Of a DNA stretch of 64,000 bases, positions 28,908-42,059 are shown one piece after another (within the stretch, counting starts at the first letter, position 1; every line of letters begins with the position of its first letter). The notes beneath the pieces were generated by a model, which had not been told where the DNA came from, ran no database searches, and saw nothing but the letters and a program-made list of their open reading frames with translations. A program made the position numbers and the translations under genes. Source of the stretch: Dimorphilus gyrociliatus (taxonomy: Eukaryota > Annelida > Polychaeta > Dinophilidae); NCBI GenBank assembly GCA_904063045.1, contig CAJFCJ010000025.1, positions 124,001 through 188,000 on the forward strand, written 5' to 3'.

Positions 28908-31900
28908 ATGGAAATTAAGAGAAAGAAACCTCTATTTATTTATTCGTTTTGGATATTATTTAATAAAAATGGTAAACATCACCTTAGACAGCCATACCTT
29001 TATACACTACTACAAATCTTTCTACCTATAATCTTAGCATTAATTATTGGATTGTCTAAAGTTTAAATACTACTTTTGCATTGAATTATATATATTTTAA
29101 CCTTTAACCTTTACGTTATGACTAAATATAGCTTATGGATAAAAATTACGGAAGCTTATATCATTTTGAATACAGTGATGAATACAATGTTAATATTGAT
29201 AATAATAATAGCAATGTCGATTGGATAAATGGAAGGATTAGTTATTATTTGATTGATTATAAGTAAGAGTAATTTGATTATCTATTGAAGATTCTTCTTG
29301 TTCTTTACATTTAAAAGGAAAAAAACAATACCAATAGACCTAAGAATTCACTCACTAAGAAATTAATGAATATTTACATTGACGAATTGAATATGACTCA
29401 AGGTTAATATTAATGATAATATAGCTAATTGATTGACAATTAATAAGGATCTGTAAATATATAGATTCCAAAAATATCACAAAGTACGAAAATCATAATT
29501 ATATTACACTATTATTCCATTTTAATGAAAGGTTTAATAAGCCATTGAATATTTCATATACAATTAAGTATATTTACTGATATTAATACAAGAATTTCAA
29601 TTTAAATGTGTACATTTATATATACATTTATACGTAATTGAATTTAGCATAGAAAGCAAAGTTAAAGAACCTTCTAATTGGCTATTTGGTCAGATTTTCA
29701 GTAATAATAAAATTATAGAATTATTAAATTTTCAAGATGACAAAAGTCAATTGAAAAAGGTCTATAAAGAATTCAAGAAACAGTTAATTGAGAAATAATT
29801 TAATTACTTATTCAATAGATGGAAGATAAAGAATACTTTGTCCTTCAACTTCAATCATTCGTTGATAAAGCTATAATAAAGCATGTCTTTAACGGTTCTA
29901 AAGATTCTAGATCTATTGTCTTAAAGCCTATACCAACTTTAATAAGTCAATCAACATCCTTAGAAAATATTAAATATATTCTTCCCATGATTTTTATTAT
30001 AACGGTTCTACCTTTTCTATCTTCTTTTATTCGCTTTCCAAATATGGATAAGAAAGTTTTAAAAAGGTAAAAATAAGCAAACTAACCGTATTTTTACTAG
30101 TAAAAGTGTATAATCTTCTTATAAAATCACAGTTTTAGATCGAATCAGATTGTCTATCCGTATTGGACGTCTTGGTTTGCGTACATGTTTTTCGTGCTGA
30201 TGGTAGTACTTGTTACAGTACTATTGTTTTTCTTTTTGGATTTCGGATACGGTGCAATAATAAGTAAATCTTCTCCAACTATAGTTTTTTGTCTATTGAC
30301 AATTTATGTGTGTGATGTTGTTCTTTTTTGCTCTGTTATGTCTTCGTTAATTACTTCGCCGAATATTGCTGTAGCAGTAGCCGATATACTTTTCATTTTG
30401 TCTGCTCTTCCTTATTTTTACTTAAAGAGAGCATATAGGGGATTTATTTCAACTTATTTACCTTGTCTCTTACTTTTTAACGTTGCTTTATTTGATGGAT
30501 TTTACGATATTCTTAGTTGGGAAGAAAAAGGCGGTTCTTCATGGTCTAATATACATCTAGCAGCTCACTCTAATAGTTTGATATCAGTGAAAATTTGCTT
30601 AATTTGCCTTTCGGCATGGTTTCTTATCTTTCTAGTAGTTGCTTTTATCGTTAAACTACTCTATTCTGTACTTAAAGGAGATATGTCTTCACTAAAGGCT
30701 GTTATAACTCTTCTTAGCTGTCAGCACCATATTAACGAATTGAACAGAAGGTATCATCGGATAAATTTCGCCTTAAACTATTCCCTTATGCTCGTTGTTC
30801 ACTTTTCAATTTATACAACACAGATACGCTTCATTTTTAATGATGGAAACGGTTGATACTAGCGAAGTTAGCTCCGTAACATCAGTTATGGGCGAAAGAA
30901 ATATACCAGAACGCGATGTAATTTATTTTAAAAATGTCTTTAAAGAGAAGTTTTACAACGGTGTACCGTCCGGTTTAATTCTTCATGGGATTAATTTGAA
31001 ATGCTACCGTGGAGAATTAACATCCCTAATCGGTTTAGGAGATAATTCTGGACTCGAAGAAATCTTGGAACTGATCGCTGGCTCCTCGAAACCGTTAGAA
31101 GGAACAATCAGCGTTCTAGGTGTGAGAGCCGATTTACCCCTTTGTAGTTGGAATGTTTTTCATTGCCCTTCGAGAAATATTCTTTTTCAGAGATTGACTG
31201 TAAAAGAAAATATTATAAATTTCGCCAAGTTGAAGGGTATTACTAAAGATTCGATGGAAAAATATATAAAACTGGTGTTTGATACCACGCAATTAATAGA
31301 ATTTCAGCATCATTTATTATGCTTGATACCCTACTCATTACAACGGAGATTATTTATTTGTATGATAATCTATACACCTATTCCAGTTGTTAGCATTACC
31401 TAATATTTTTGTAATTATTATCAATAATCTTTATTTTTTTTCTTGTCAATTAATTAATAAGATACTTTTAGAGGAACCAATGAAAGGGCTAGACTATAAT
31501 GAATCGTTAATAATATGGGAAGTTCTAAAGGAAGCCAAATTTAATAGATCAATAATAATTACCTGTAAAAATTTTGATGAAATTGAAGGAAATGCTGATA
31601 GAGTTATTGTTTTAGAAGCTGGCGTGGTTAGATGTTGCGAAGATGTTTCTGATTTAACTTTTAAAAATGGTATTGGTTATGAAATTACTATTTATGGTAA
31701 CGACGACTTTTCATTAAGAATAGATAAAATAGACGAACTCTTTAGTAAAAACTATCCTGATGCAATCATTGTCAATAAGAAGTAATTGATAACATTTAAT
31801 AAGTTTTCACTTTTAAATTATATAGATACTTGTAAAAATAAATAGCTATCTTGAACATCGTATAGTCGTTCCAAACTTAAATGGTCTAGAGATGGCGAAT

Positions 31901-34900
31901 ATTTGTAAAACCTTGGAAAAAACTCCTGAATATAATATAAAATCTTTTGACATATCGTTCAAAGGTATTGAAGAAGTTATTAAAGAGCGTAAAGAATCTT
32001 TAAGTGAATATAGGGGTTCATTGTCCTTAGAGCGTTTCCAATTGAACAACAATTTTCAAAGTATTTTTATAGCGTTATAATTTTTTTAATACGAAATTAA
32101 ATATTCTATTAAATATGTCTAAATATACATTTTATTGAAGTCAGTTTATTGTTCATATTTACTCTGATAGGCGAAGAAAAATATCAGAAGAGTTTTCGAG
32201 TTATTAAAGGATTTATTCTTAAAGAATGGATAGAACTAAAACGTCATTTTTTATATTACCTGTTTTTGTTAATAACCTGTTATATACTATTACTGGCTCC
32301 TATTTTCGAAACTGACTTTATCAAAGAAAAAAACTTTAATGCGACTATTGATAAAACAATTAAATCTTTAAAATCAAATAGGATATTGATTGTACCTACC
32401 TACTTAAACAATAACTCTGTAATTCATCAATCTTCATTAGCGTTTGAACAATTTCAAAGTAAAAAGTTAAAAAAAGAAATAAGGAAAACGTTTCAAAAAG
32501 AACGCTTACCTACTTATTCATATGCATTTGTTTTTACAGAAAATACGCAAAATGGTATTAAAACTATATTATTTTCTTTACAAAACTTAAATTTACCTCT
32601 TATTTTTCTAACCTTTAAGGTTATTATAATACCTATCAACCTTACGCTTCCTCAGTTTGCCTTAATATTATAAATGAAGGCTATTTAAAGAATTTTTGCC
32701 CTAATTGTAGTCTAAGTACATTTATTTCGGAGGAAAAGCTTCTGCGGACGAACTACTATTACTTATCCTTTTCAATAACATTTGTTCTCTCATTTGGAAT
32801 TGTAATGATTACTACACGAGTTGTTAGTCAAAATCAAAAATCAATTAAACATATCCAGGTTGCTTTTTATGTTGATATTAATATATTGCATAATTAATAC
32901 TTTTGTTGTAGGTACTATCCTGTAGAAATCCAATTTTGTATTGGTTAAGTAATTTTATTAAGGACTTTGCTTACATTGCATTATTGAGTATTATTACAAC
33001 ATTTACATTGGCTTTTTCAAAAACCTTAGATGGAGATACATCAAAAACTTCGATCATATGGTCAAAATTAATAATTATTATGCTTACCTTTAGTTGCGCA
33101 GCTATTTTACATAGTTATGCTTGGAGTTTCACATTTAAAAAGTCATTAATCTATGCCTCTTTCTATTTCATAAGAATAATGTCTAATTTCTTGCTGTGCG
33201 CAATTGGGACGGCTTTATTAAAACCTGAAAAATATGATTCAATCAATCAACTATTTTTGTTATTAAGTCTTGAATTTTCATGCATATCTGCAATTATGGT
33301 AAACATAAATAGATAAAATATATATAAAACATGTAAGCAACACAAACTATGTTCTTTTTAGGAGTTATTCAATGAACAACAAATGCATTCACAAAATATG
33401 AATAAATTTGGTATTGGATATATTTTCTTATGGATTTCAATAATTATATCTATATCTTTAATATGTATATTTGAATTTTATGGTTCAAAAATTATAAGAA
33501 GATTTGTGAGATATTCGTATAAAATACCAATAAATACATCAAACAATATAAATAAAAATACGAATAAACATGAGAAAGAGTTATTAATTATAAATAATGT
33601 ATCTAAAATTTTTTATCCATCTACAAAGAAAATTCTAAATTGTATTAATATCAAAATAAAAAAGGGAGATTGCATTGGAATATTATGTAAACCTGGTGCT
33701 GGTGTGACAACACTTTTCAGAATGTTGACTGGTAAATACTGTATTACTCATGGTGACATTACTTTAGGTAATTTTAAAACTACTATTTATTCATGATTAG
33801 TACTCGTAATAAGATTTTATAATGTTAAATTAGGAAATTATAATATTACAAATGAAATTATCAAAGCTAGAGAATTAATTGGGTACTGTCCTCAAGGAAA
33901 CTGCCTATTTTCCTTTTTAACCGTTGAAGAGCATTTAACTATGTATTATACTTTAAGAGGTTTGTGCCACGACCATACGGTTACTGAAGTTAAGGGTATA
34001 CTTCACGGGCTTGGATTAGAGTTATTAAAAAAAGAAAGAATTGGCTATTTAAATGAGGAGGATAAAAGAAAAATATCCGTTGCTATATCAGTCATCGGAA
34101 AGCCAGCTCTCTTATTATTAGATGATCCATTTCAAAACATGTCCAATTTAAGTAAAAGAAAGGTTATGGAGTATCTTCGAGCACTTAGAAAATCTGGGAT
34201 GGCCATTCTTATGTCGACAAAAAGGTGAGTTTTCTAACATTATTTCTAATCAGTTTAGTAAAAATGACACGGATTTCTTTCGAAATCTTACAATAAAAGC
34301 TTTGAAGAGTATGAATTTTTATGTACAAAACTAGCAATACTAGTAAATGGTTCTTTCAAGATTATCGACTCAACTGAAGATGCTAAAAAAATGTTTGGGA
34401 AAGGATATCATATTGAGATTGATATGGCTAATAATGAGAATTTATCATCTCCCCCCTTAGACGTTAGAACCCACAGTCTTTTGACAGAGTTAAGGACAAT
34501 ATATCCACATTGTGTCTCTAGAGAGATAGGCAAAGGTTATATTCATTATCATATTGGAAATGATCCAATAAAATCCAAGCTTTTTTTAAATATGGATTCT
34601 TTTACGAAGCAATTTCATATTCATAAATATAAAATCTATAAATCCTCTTTTAAGAAAATCCTCCGAGGTTTGTTTTTACAAATTACTAGGTCTAATATAA
34701 AATTGTACTGTATAATAATATTCTACAAAAATAATGTCTTAGGTATAACTAAGGCTCAGCAGCATTACAAGACTTCTAAACCTAAAATATTTAATCTCAT
34801 AAAACATGTATTGAGTTATATTTTAAGCATTTATAAAAAAGAGACTAACTTTGATAATACATACCAATCATCTCCATATAATATCTCTTTTATAAAAGAC

Positions 34901-35074
34901 ACTAATTCTACATCAAGTGAATCAAATGGCGAAGAATTCTCCGAAGGGGAAAATTCTCAGAACTATAGCTCTACTAATCTCTATACGTTAAAAGATACTA
35001 TAACCTTTAATCATTCAGTAGACCCTTCTAATTATTACGAAACTACTCTACCTTTTCTCACTCATGATGTTTGA
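28908..35074 (+). CDS. Full-length ABCA-type transporter with degenerate ATPase sites
   Basis: Member of the ABCA family of lipid transporters by architecture: membrane half, NBD1, membrane half, NBD2. Fourteen exons (28908-29060, 29132-29262, 29648-29759, 29819-30066, 30133-30750, 30824-31385, 31462-31781, 31846-32060, 32171-32554, 32620-32858, 32912-33298, 33362-33767, 33834-34224, 34300-35074) join in phase to about 1646 residues without a stop; a further in-frame 75-bp intron at 34668-34742 would make it about 1621. ABCA landmarks include TM1 after a short basic N-terminus, YYNTYQPYASSVCLNI before the last membrane block, CRNPILYWLSNFIKD, IGYCPQGNCLFSFLTVEEH and LCTKLAILVNG. Both Walker A lysines, both signature LSGG motifs and both switch histidines are replaced, and both Walker B acids are altered. 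Transport by ATP hydrolysis is therefore doubtful; a structural or regulatory role is possible. The Ser/Asn-rich tail is unlike other ABCA proteins. Confidence 0.88.
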
Positions 35075-35701
35075 AAGGAAAACAAAAACAACAATAAAAA
35101 AGGAATGTTTAGTTTTTTAAAATAGTAAAAAAAAACGTTCTATTCTTTTTTTGGATAGAGTATCATGTGATTCATAAATGGAATGTATCCTTTTGTAAAC
35201 TTTTTATAAATACCAACATATTTTAAGCTTTTTCTTCTTATTATTATGATTTGACAATAAATTACCAAAGTAATGTTGTTTGATTTTAGTGTCAAAAGGT
35301 GTAGAGTTCGATTGTATGACATTCGAACATATGAAGCGCCATCTAGCGTTTGCGTAATATGTCTAGGTGTAGGATGTAGTATTTTTAAGTTTTTTATTTT
35401 TTTAACGTTATACACGGAATACTATTCGATTGTAGAATTTCCAATATGTATCGTATATTGTATTATGCTAAATAAATACTGATACAAAGTAGTTTATATG
35501 TCTTATTCTAAGTAGATTACCAAAATGAAATTGTATTTATTATTTTTGGCGCTAGAGGAAGTGACGTTAATCCTTGACCGAGGTATTTCATCAGTGCTGT
35601 GCAAGTGATTCTCTTTAGAATTCCTGAACGCCAATCGCTTATTTTAAACAATAACTCTTCGTTTTTATCTCTGAGAGTAGAACTATCAATCTTGGCTGAA
35701 A
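35075..35701. other. Spacer between ABCA-like gene and R3HDM4
   Basis: 627 bp. AATAAA at 35093-35098 is a likely poly(A) signal of the ABCA-like gene. A CTCF-core-like motif sits at 35335-35345. The right part is the presumed R3HDM4 promoter. Open frames here are low-complexity. Confidence 0.5.
35335..35345 (-). promoter_or_regulatory. CTCF-core-like motif TAGATGGCGCT
   Basis: Third of four copies of TAG[A/G][T/G]GGCGCT, about 360 bp before the R3HDM4 start codon. Binding is inference. Confidence 0.3.
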
Positions 35702-37957
35702 ATGGGTACTACAGTTAATGAAACTAAAGACACAAATACAGAGATGAAAAGTAAACCAGATGACATCTTGTAAGTAGGTCGAATTATTTAAAATGTAATT
35801 TTATCCCATTTTACTGTTACTTTTCTCCGAAATTTTACGACACAAGCTCCTCTTTTGAATAATAAACAATAAATCCAAGCGTATTTGGGAATACAACTAT
35901 CGTTTTAGCATTTATGGTATATTGCAACCTGATTTTGCAATATCTTAACATTAGAATCGTAAACAAACAAATTCATATGTGTATTTAACTAATTAACAAA
36001 TTCGTTTATAAAATAGTGTTATGGAGGATAATGAAGTAAATTCTACTGAAATTGATGCTACACAAATCAAAAAAAAGTCAAAAGGGAAAAGGTATGTCCC
36101 ACAACGCCATCTTGAGCCATCAAGAAGACAGAAAGCTGGCGTTCGAAAAATGAGAAGAAATGAAAATAGTATGTTAAAAACAAAATAATAATACTTTAAA
36201 GCAAGTTCAATAGATATCATTTTCCCTTTTCACCTTTCCTAGCTAACTTTTTGCTTAATGGGGGTAGCAATGGCGAATTAGATTCAGACATAGATGTTAT
36301 GGACAACTTGATTGAGCCAGGCACATCACCATTGGACTGCCTAATGCTGGACAAAGATAAAATGCAGGTTACGATAAATGTCCTAAATAGTTACGAAAGA
36401 GATTTATTAAGTAGCTTTAGAAGACACCTAGTAAATACAAGTTACGTAACGAGATAGCTTTAGGATGATAATGAACAAGTGCTAAAGTTCCCAAAAAAAG
36501 AAGAATTAGAGATAATGTTTTTTCTTCTTAGAGTACTAAAACTATTTTATAAAATCAAGGATACGCGGCCTATACAAAGTATTCATTTTTCTATTGAATT
36601 CCATATACAGTATAGACAAATATGTGTAAAAATAGAAACATAAAGTTCACGCCTTTTTCAAACCAGGCAACTGTTCAACTATTGAATATGATACATTATT
36701 TTGCCCCTACAATAGGTAAATCATGAAAATATACTAGGATAAAAATGATTTGGTTAGATGTTGTTTCAAATAAATTTCATTAAAGCTTATTAAATTTCAA
36801 CATTTTTTTCTCACAGAAATATTAAAAAATTTGCAGTGTAGGCTTATTTACAGAAGTGCACCTCTGAAGAAAATTTTAGTATATCTTCAAGTGCTTCTTG
36901 TACATTAAACTCTTAGCCACGTCTGCAATTGGGGTCGGGAAGATGTGGATTCTTTAAAAAAAAAACTCTTCGAGTCTTGTTTTAAAACATGATTTTACAG
37001 GCATGGAACGATTTTATTAATTGTTCAGAGGAGGATCAACAACAATTCCTTGAAGAGAATTTTGAAAAGAGTTCAGACGACGCTGATTGGGAGTTTGTTG
37101 AATCTGAAGCCGATCAAAGAGAAGGTTATATATTTTAAAAGATAATTGAAAAATCTGTCCAACTCTCATATTATTTGTTATCAGTTCATCCTGCTTATAC
37201 TTCGGAAGAATGTTTTAATAGAATTGATAAGAGATTGAAAAATTTTTTGAGACGTCGTCATGTACCGCTCGGAAGATTGGATTATTTGGAGCGATACATA
37301 ATAGACTACTTTAAAATTTGTCCTATATCCGTTCTCGTTATGCAACTAGATAACGGATTCGAGAGAATGTTGTGCCACGCTTTGTGCCAGTATCACCTCC
37401 TACACTGCTACAGTAAGTTACTTGTAAACTTGCTTGTCTTGAAGGTAGATTTATGTAGTACTTGAACATAATCAGTGCGACATATGTAGACATAATATCT
37501 ACACTAGGCAAAAAAGTATTGATTAAATCTAAATTCCGATAAACAGTGTTTATCAAAAAAGGTCTAGAGTGAACAGCCTATGAAATTTTAAATTTAGATC
37601 TTGAAAGCATAGTCCTACTGAAAAGACCAGGACACTGACACTATTAAATTTCCAAATTTTGACCTTGATTTTGAAGAGAACCTGAATTGTTCTTGTTGTT
37701 CATAAAATTCTGTAAATAGACAATTGAGTGATGACACGTTGCAAACAATTGTACTTTTAATGAAATTTGAACGTATAAGTCATAATGGCAAATTTCCACT
37801 CCTTCTGTCTTATCAAATGATAAATATTCTTATTGTTTATTTTTTTTACACAGGTATGGATGATGATCGGGGTTGCAGAAATACGCATGTTGAAAACAAA
37901 CGAGAAAAGTTTATTGGAGCTCCGAGTTCTCTTTATGAATTTATTGTGTCAGCATAG
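35702..37957 (+). CDS. R3HDM4: R3H domain-containing protein 4 (R3HDM4) homologue
   Basis: Probable nuclear single-stranded nucleic-acid-binding protein of unclear role. Six exons (35702-35769, 36017-36168, 36243-36367, 37001-37124, 37185-37412, 37854-37957) join in phase to 266 residues, the family's normal length. Matches to vertebrate R3HDM4 occur in order: a basic KSKGKR...RRNENTNFLL region, WNDFINCSEEDQQQ, PAYTSEECFNRIDKRLK, and the R3H core MQLDNGFERMLCHALCQY with the Arg-x3-His pair. The final exon (GMDDDRGC to the end) replaces the vertebrate C-terminus. The 633-bp intron 3 and 441-bp intron 5 show no coding signal. Convergent with CDO1. Confidence 0.9.
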
Positions 37958-38515
37958 AAGACAAGAAAGAAAATAATATTGTTGAAGATGTTGTGAGCTT
38001 ATTGTCTTATTTTTCTGTTGTTTATTACTCATTTAATTAGGATTTTTCGTCTAGTTAGATTAATTTATATAATTATATTTATTGCTGAATTAAAAAGCAA
38101 ACAGGTTAAGCAATTAATTAATTATATTTTCTAACTGATGAATATATTAAAAATAAACAAATAGAAGAAATATTGAAATATATATAATAAAACTCATAAC
38201 TCATAGAACGCTCTACGCATAGCACGTAAACGGTAGCATTAAAAAACAAATAATTATTTTTTATGTAAAGTTTCAAGCCCAATAACTTTTTATTGTCCAA
38301 GCAAGTCCAAACACTCGAGCATTTGAGAGCTTATATTGAAAATTTTTTGAGAAATCCTATCTCTTCAAGATACTTTCTCTTTTAATGCAATATCAATTAT
38401 TTTCAGCTTGGTGATAACAAGCCAATTGTGATCCGTTACTTTCGCATCCCTATAATTTTTATGTATTATATTAGTTTTAATGATTATAATTTGAGAAAAA
38501 AAAACTTTTATTCAA
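37958..38515. other. Tail-to-tail gap between R3HDM4 and CDO1
   Basis: 558 bp of AT-rich 3' flanks of two convergent genes; no coding signal. Confidence 0.55.
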
Positions 38516-40458
38516 TTAGCCTACCTGTTCGCTAAATTTGGTCCTCTGTCCGTATTTACTCCAAAACGTTACTTTTACTTTGTTTTGTCTTCCGCTTCTC
38601 TGGTCAAAAGTTTTGCACATTTCAAAAGCTGGAATGTACAAATGTAATGAAACACATGTATCGGAGTGAGATGGATTTTCCATTCGATGTAGGCCCATAG
38701 AATCTGAATTGGGAGATAATAAAATATATCAAGTATTACATAAGAAGGATAAAAAACACACAGACATACAGGCACAAAAAAACGTAATTAATGGTATTTC
38801 TATAAATACTATTATCAATAGGTTCTGATTGAATTATTGATGGTTCCAGTTTCCAGCCACCCTCTTAAACAACAACAAGTACTAACCATTTATGTAAGTA
38901 ACACCATCTTTTTCATAAGTAACAGAGCTTCTTTCAACCATTGGTTCACCTTCCTTCTCTGGCCAATTGTACATGGTTTCTTTTAAACATCCATCCAATA
39001 TTTTAACAAAACAGTGTGCATCACTATTGTAAGGGAAACGAAAAAGGCAAAATAGTTATTCATCTTTTTTTTTAAAAAAAAAATATATATATATATTTTA
39101 TAGTATTCAGTCAAAAGACCTAAATTATAACTCTTCTTCTTGAACATAAAAAAATATTAAGAGAGATAGATTGATAAAGAAGATATTGTTTATCAGTCAA
39201 AGTTAATTGAAGTTTTGTTTTTTCACTTTATCCATTATATGAGATTGCTAACCTTAGTTTTTTTTATTCGATATTTTCAAGATCAAAACGTGACGTGAGA
39301 GTTTTACTAGGCCTATATACCTTTCGTGTGCATAATATTCACAAGTCATAATTGTTATAGAATTTCGTTGTTGTTCGTGAATGCTCATTAATCTAGGAAA
39401 ATTGTATATAATATATATACTATATACTATACAATACTGTATGTATAAAAACCTCTATGGTAAAAATCAATAGAATGATTTATAAATGACAGATTGTGTT
39501 TATCTAACATATAAAAATGTAACTATTTATATGCATATATGTACATATTTAAACAATCTATCAATTCTACAATATCCTTATCTAATAAGGTTTTTTAGAA
39601 CTTTATATATATATATTTGTGGTACACACAGTCGTATAATCAACGAAAATCTTATCGATGTAATAAAAATATCAGAACATTTTAATAATATTTAATAGTT
39701 TTTTTTCGAATACTTTTGGTCAATAAGTAACACATTTTGATTACAAAAAAATGGACTTCTTGAAAAATATTGATCTACTTTTTTTTTAATAAAAACAAAA
39801 TGTTCTAAAAAGATAATTTTAAACTATTTTCATATACTTATTACTGTCTATGAGAATAATATTTGGCTCAGGCTCAATCAAGCAGCACCTTATTTCTTTA
39901 TACTTTTTACAATAGGAATAAAAATAGTACTAAATATATTTTATAAAGACGCATAGTACAACAATGTTGCAATAGATCCGCTTTAACCAAAGTAACATAA
40001 GTCGGTCAACAAATAGTAGACCTAGAGAAAGTGAAACAATAATCTATGACTGTTCAACCTACCTATGATCGTGAATGGACGAACCATGACCTTCTCCCCA
40101 GCATAGGGCAATTAGGTTAAATTTTCCATTACCTCCATCAATAAGATTTCTTGTATATCTTTTAAATAGAATTAAAAAACAATGAGTTATTGATCAGTTA
40201 GGGACAAATTTTTTAATCGAAGGTCAAAAATTCGGTAATTTCGTACCTGTGTTGATCAAACTTTGCGTATTTTTTCCAATCTTTAGGATTACTTTTATAT
40301 GATGCAAGAACAGCTTTGACATATTCGACATTCACAGTGTCTTCAGCAAAAACGTCGTAAAGTTTACGAATCATGTCGTCCAAAGTCGTGATTTCACCAA
40401 TTTCCTTTTCATCCCAGTATTTACTATCATAGTTATTAAAAGTTAAAACATTCTCCAT
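38516..40458 (-). CDS. CDO1: Cysteine dioxygenase type 1
   Basis: Cytosolic non-haem iron enzyme that oxidises L-cysteine with O2 to cysteine sulfinate, the entry step to taurine and sulfate. Four exons (40458-40247, 40158-40063, 39023-38887, 38703-38516) join in phase to 210 residues, close to the usual 200. The cupin core is intact: [19 protein letters not shown], then [19 protein letters not shown] with iron ligands His100 and His102, and GLHRMEN with His154. Cys107 and Tyr171 ([10 protein letters not shown]) correspond to the Cys93-Tyr157 cross-link of the mammalian enzyme, with a constant offset of 14. The 1.04-kb second intron (39024-40062) shows no coding signal. Head-to-head with FAM221A. 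Confidence 0.96.
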
Positions 40459-40651
40459 GTTTAAAAGTCTGTTAGAGATAAACAGTTCTTGAGCTGATGG
40501 CCGGTCTTCAGTACAATATCGAATGATCCACGAGGTTCATCTACGTATTTCCGCCTTTCGACCTTCACCTTGTTTACCAATCACTAGGGAAGTTGTGAGC
40601 AAGCGCTATTAAGCTTAGAATTCATAAAGCACAGAACTAATCATTACGAGA
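40459..40651. promoter_or_regulatory. Shared promoter region of CDO1 and FAM221A
   Basis: 193 bp separate the two divergent start codons. Richer in G+C than most spacers; no TATA box or other clear motif seen. Confidence 0.45.
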
Positions 40652-42012
40652 ATGGAACCTAAATTCCCAGCGGAAATAATCAGAGTTGGTGCTGGAGCTC
40701 AACAACACGTTGATGCGTATCTGGAATATCACAGGTGGAATATATTAATCATTAACTAGTATTAACATAATTGCGCAATTTTCTTACAGAATTGTTAGAG
40801 ATGATGATGGCGGAACACCGTTTAGCGAAGCTGATTTTGAAAGATACAAGAGAAGAGTTGGTCCAATGGTATAATTAATTAATTAACTTAATAAATTCAT
40901 TAAGTTAAAGCATTGAGCACGTGATAATATTCTTTCATAGAGAATTAAAAATCGTATATACCTAAGTTGGGCAAATAGTAAAGGCATGGAATGTAAGCAA
41001 ATTGGACCAGAAACCAAATGCTTTTGCGGCCATCTGTATGTTCATTTACTATTAACACTATTCCAGATATAAGAAAATATTTTTAAAGAAAATGAATAAT
41101 CTCTCTACAGATATCATCAACATCAAGTTGATTTTAGAACTCTTCCCTCCGAAAGGCCTATTCAGCAGCCGTGTGAAATACGGGGTTGTGGATGTTTGAC
41201 CTACACTTATTGTCCAACTGCTATGGGAGGTTCCCACCCTAAATGCACTTGTAAGCATTCCGGAGAACAACATAGTACCAGAAAACCGTTTAAATGCAAG
41301 CAAGGTTTTAAAGATCATTTACCTTCTTTTACTTCAATACTGTATGTACCTTTTTTAATAGTAAGCTGCAAATGTTTCGGCTATAAATCAGCTTATAATT
41401 GTGGATGCGGCGAACCTATGTATAATCATTCTATGCAGTCTGAAAGTAAGGAGGAAAGAATCGCCAAAGGAAAACCTATTGGTCAAGAAGTGATATACAA
41501 AGCTATGGGTGGTTTAACTGGATTTTCCTCGCTTATGGATGGATACATGAGATATGATAATACGGGAATAGGAGCTCTTCCAGAAGAAGTACTCAATAGT
41601 CCAATTACAATGAATGATCATCCATTTTTGCGGGGAAATTTAGCTTCTGTTGTAGCTCATAGAAGGGCTAATAAAAGTTTGTATTCTCTTTTTATATTTT
41701 TCAGCTTAAAAATGTATATATAAGCTGTTTCTCCAGTCGAATGTTATTTTTGTCTGTAGTGCCTATTGATGAAAGGGAAATCAGAGAACTTGAATCTCAA
41801 CAACGTCGTCCAGGAGAAAGTGAATTGGACTACTACGAAAGACGCTATCAGGAACGGGTACGAACATAATTCATAATTGTACTAAAATAAAATTTAAACA
41901 AAATGTTTTACAGCAAAAACAATCGAAAATTTACAAAGGACCAAAGAAACCTGCTATATCAAATGAACGTTCAAATTTCTCAATAACTGGTTCTTCTGTA
42001 AAACGTCGCTGA
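40652..42012 (+). CDS. FAM221A: FAM221A homologue
   Basis: Conserved animal protein of unknown function, cysteine-rich and so likely metal-binding. Seven exons (40652-40734, 40790-40868, 40941-41035, 41111-41304, 41362-41676, 41760-41857, 41914-42012) join in phase to 320 residues, near the vertebrate length. Shared blocks: VDAYLEYHRIVRDDDGG, ECKQIGPETKCFCGH, CEIRGCGC, KCTCKHSGEQHS, CGCGEPMYNH, KPIGQEVIYKAMGGLTGFS, and YYERRYQER near the end. The regularly spaced Cys/His pairs suggest zinc binding (inference). Its stop codon is 47 bp from the WDR12 stop, and its poly(A) signal lies so close that its mRNA probably ends inside WDR12 coding sequence. Confidence 0.94.
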
Positions 42013-42044
42013 TCTCGCTTTACAATGCTTGAAATATAACTCAA

Positions 42045-42050
42045 AATAAA
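42045..42050 (+). terminator. Poly(A) signal of FAM221A
   Basis: AATAAA 32 bases after the FAM221A stop codon and 10 bases before the WDR12 stop codon on the other strand. Confidence 0.6.
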
Positions 42051-42059
42051 TTCCTAGCT

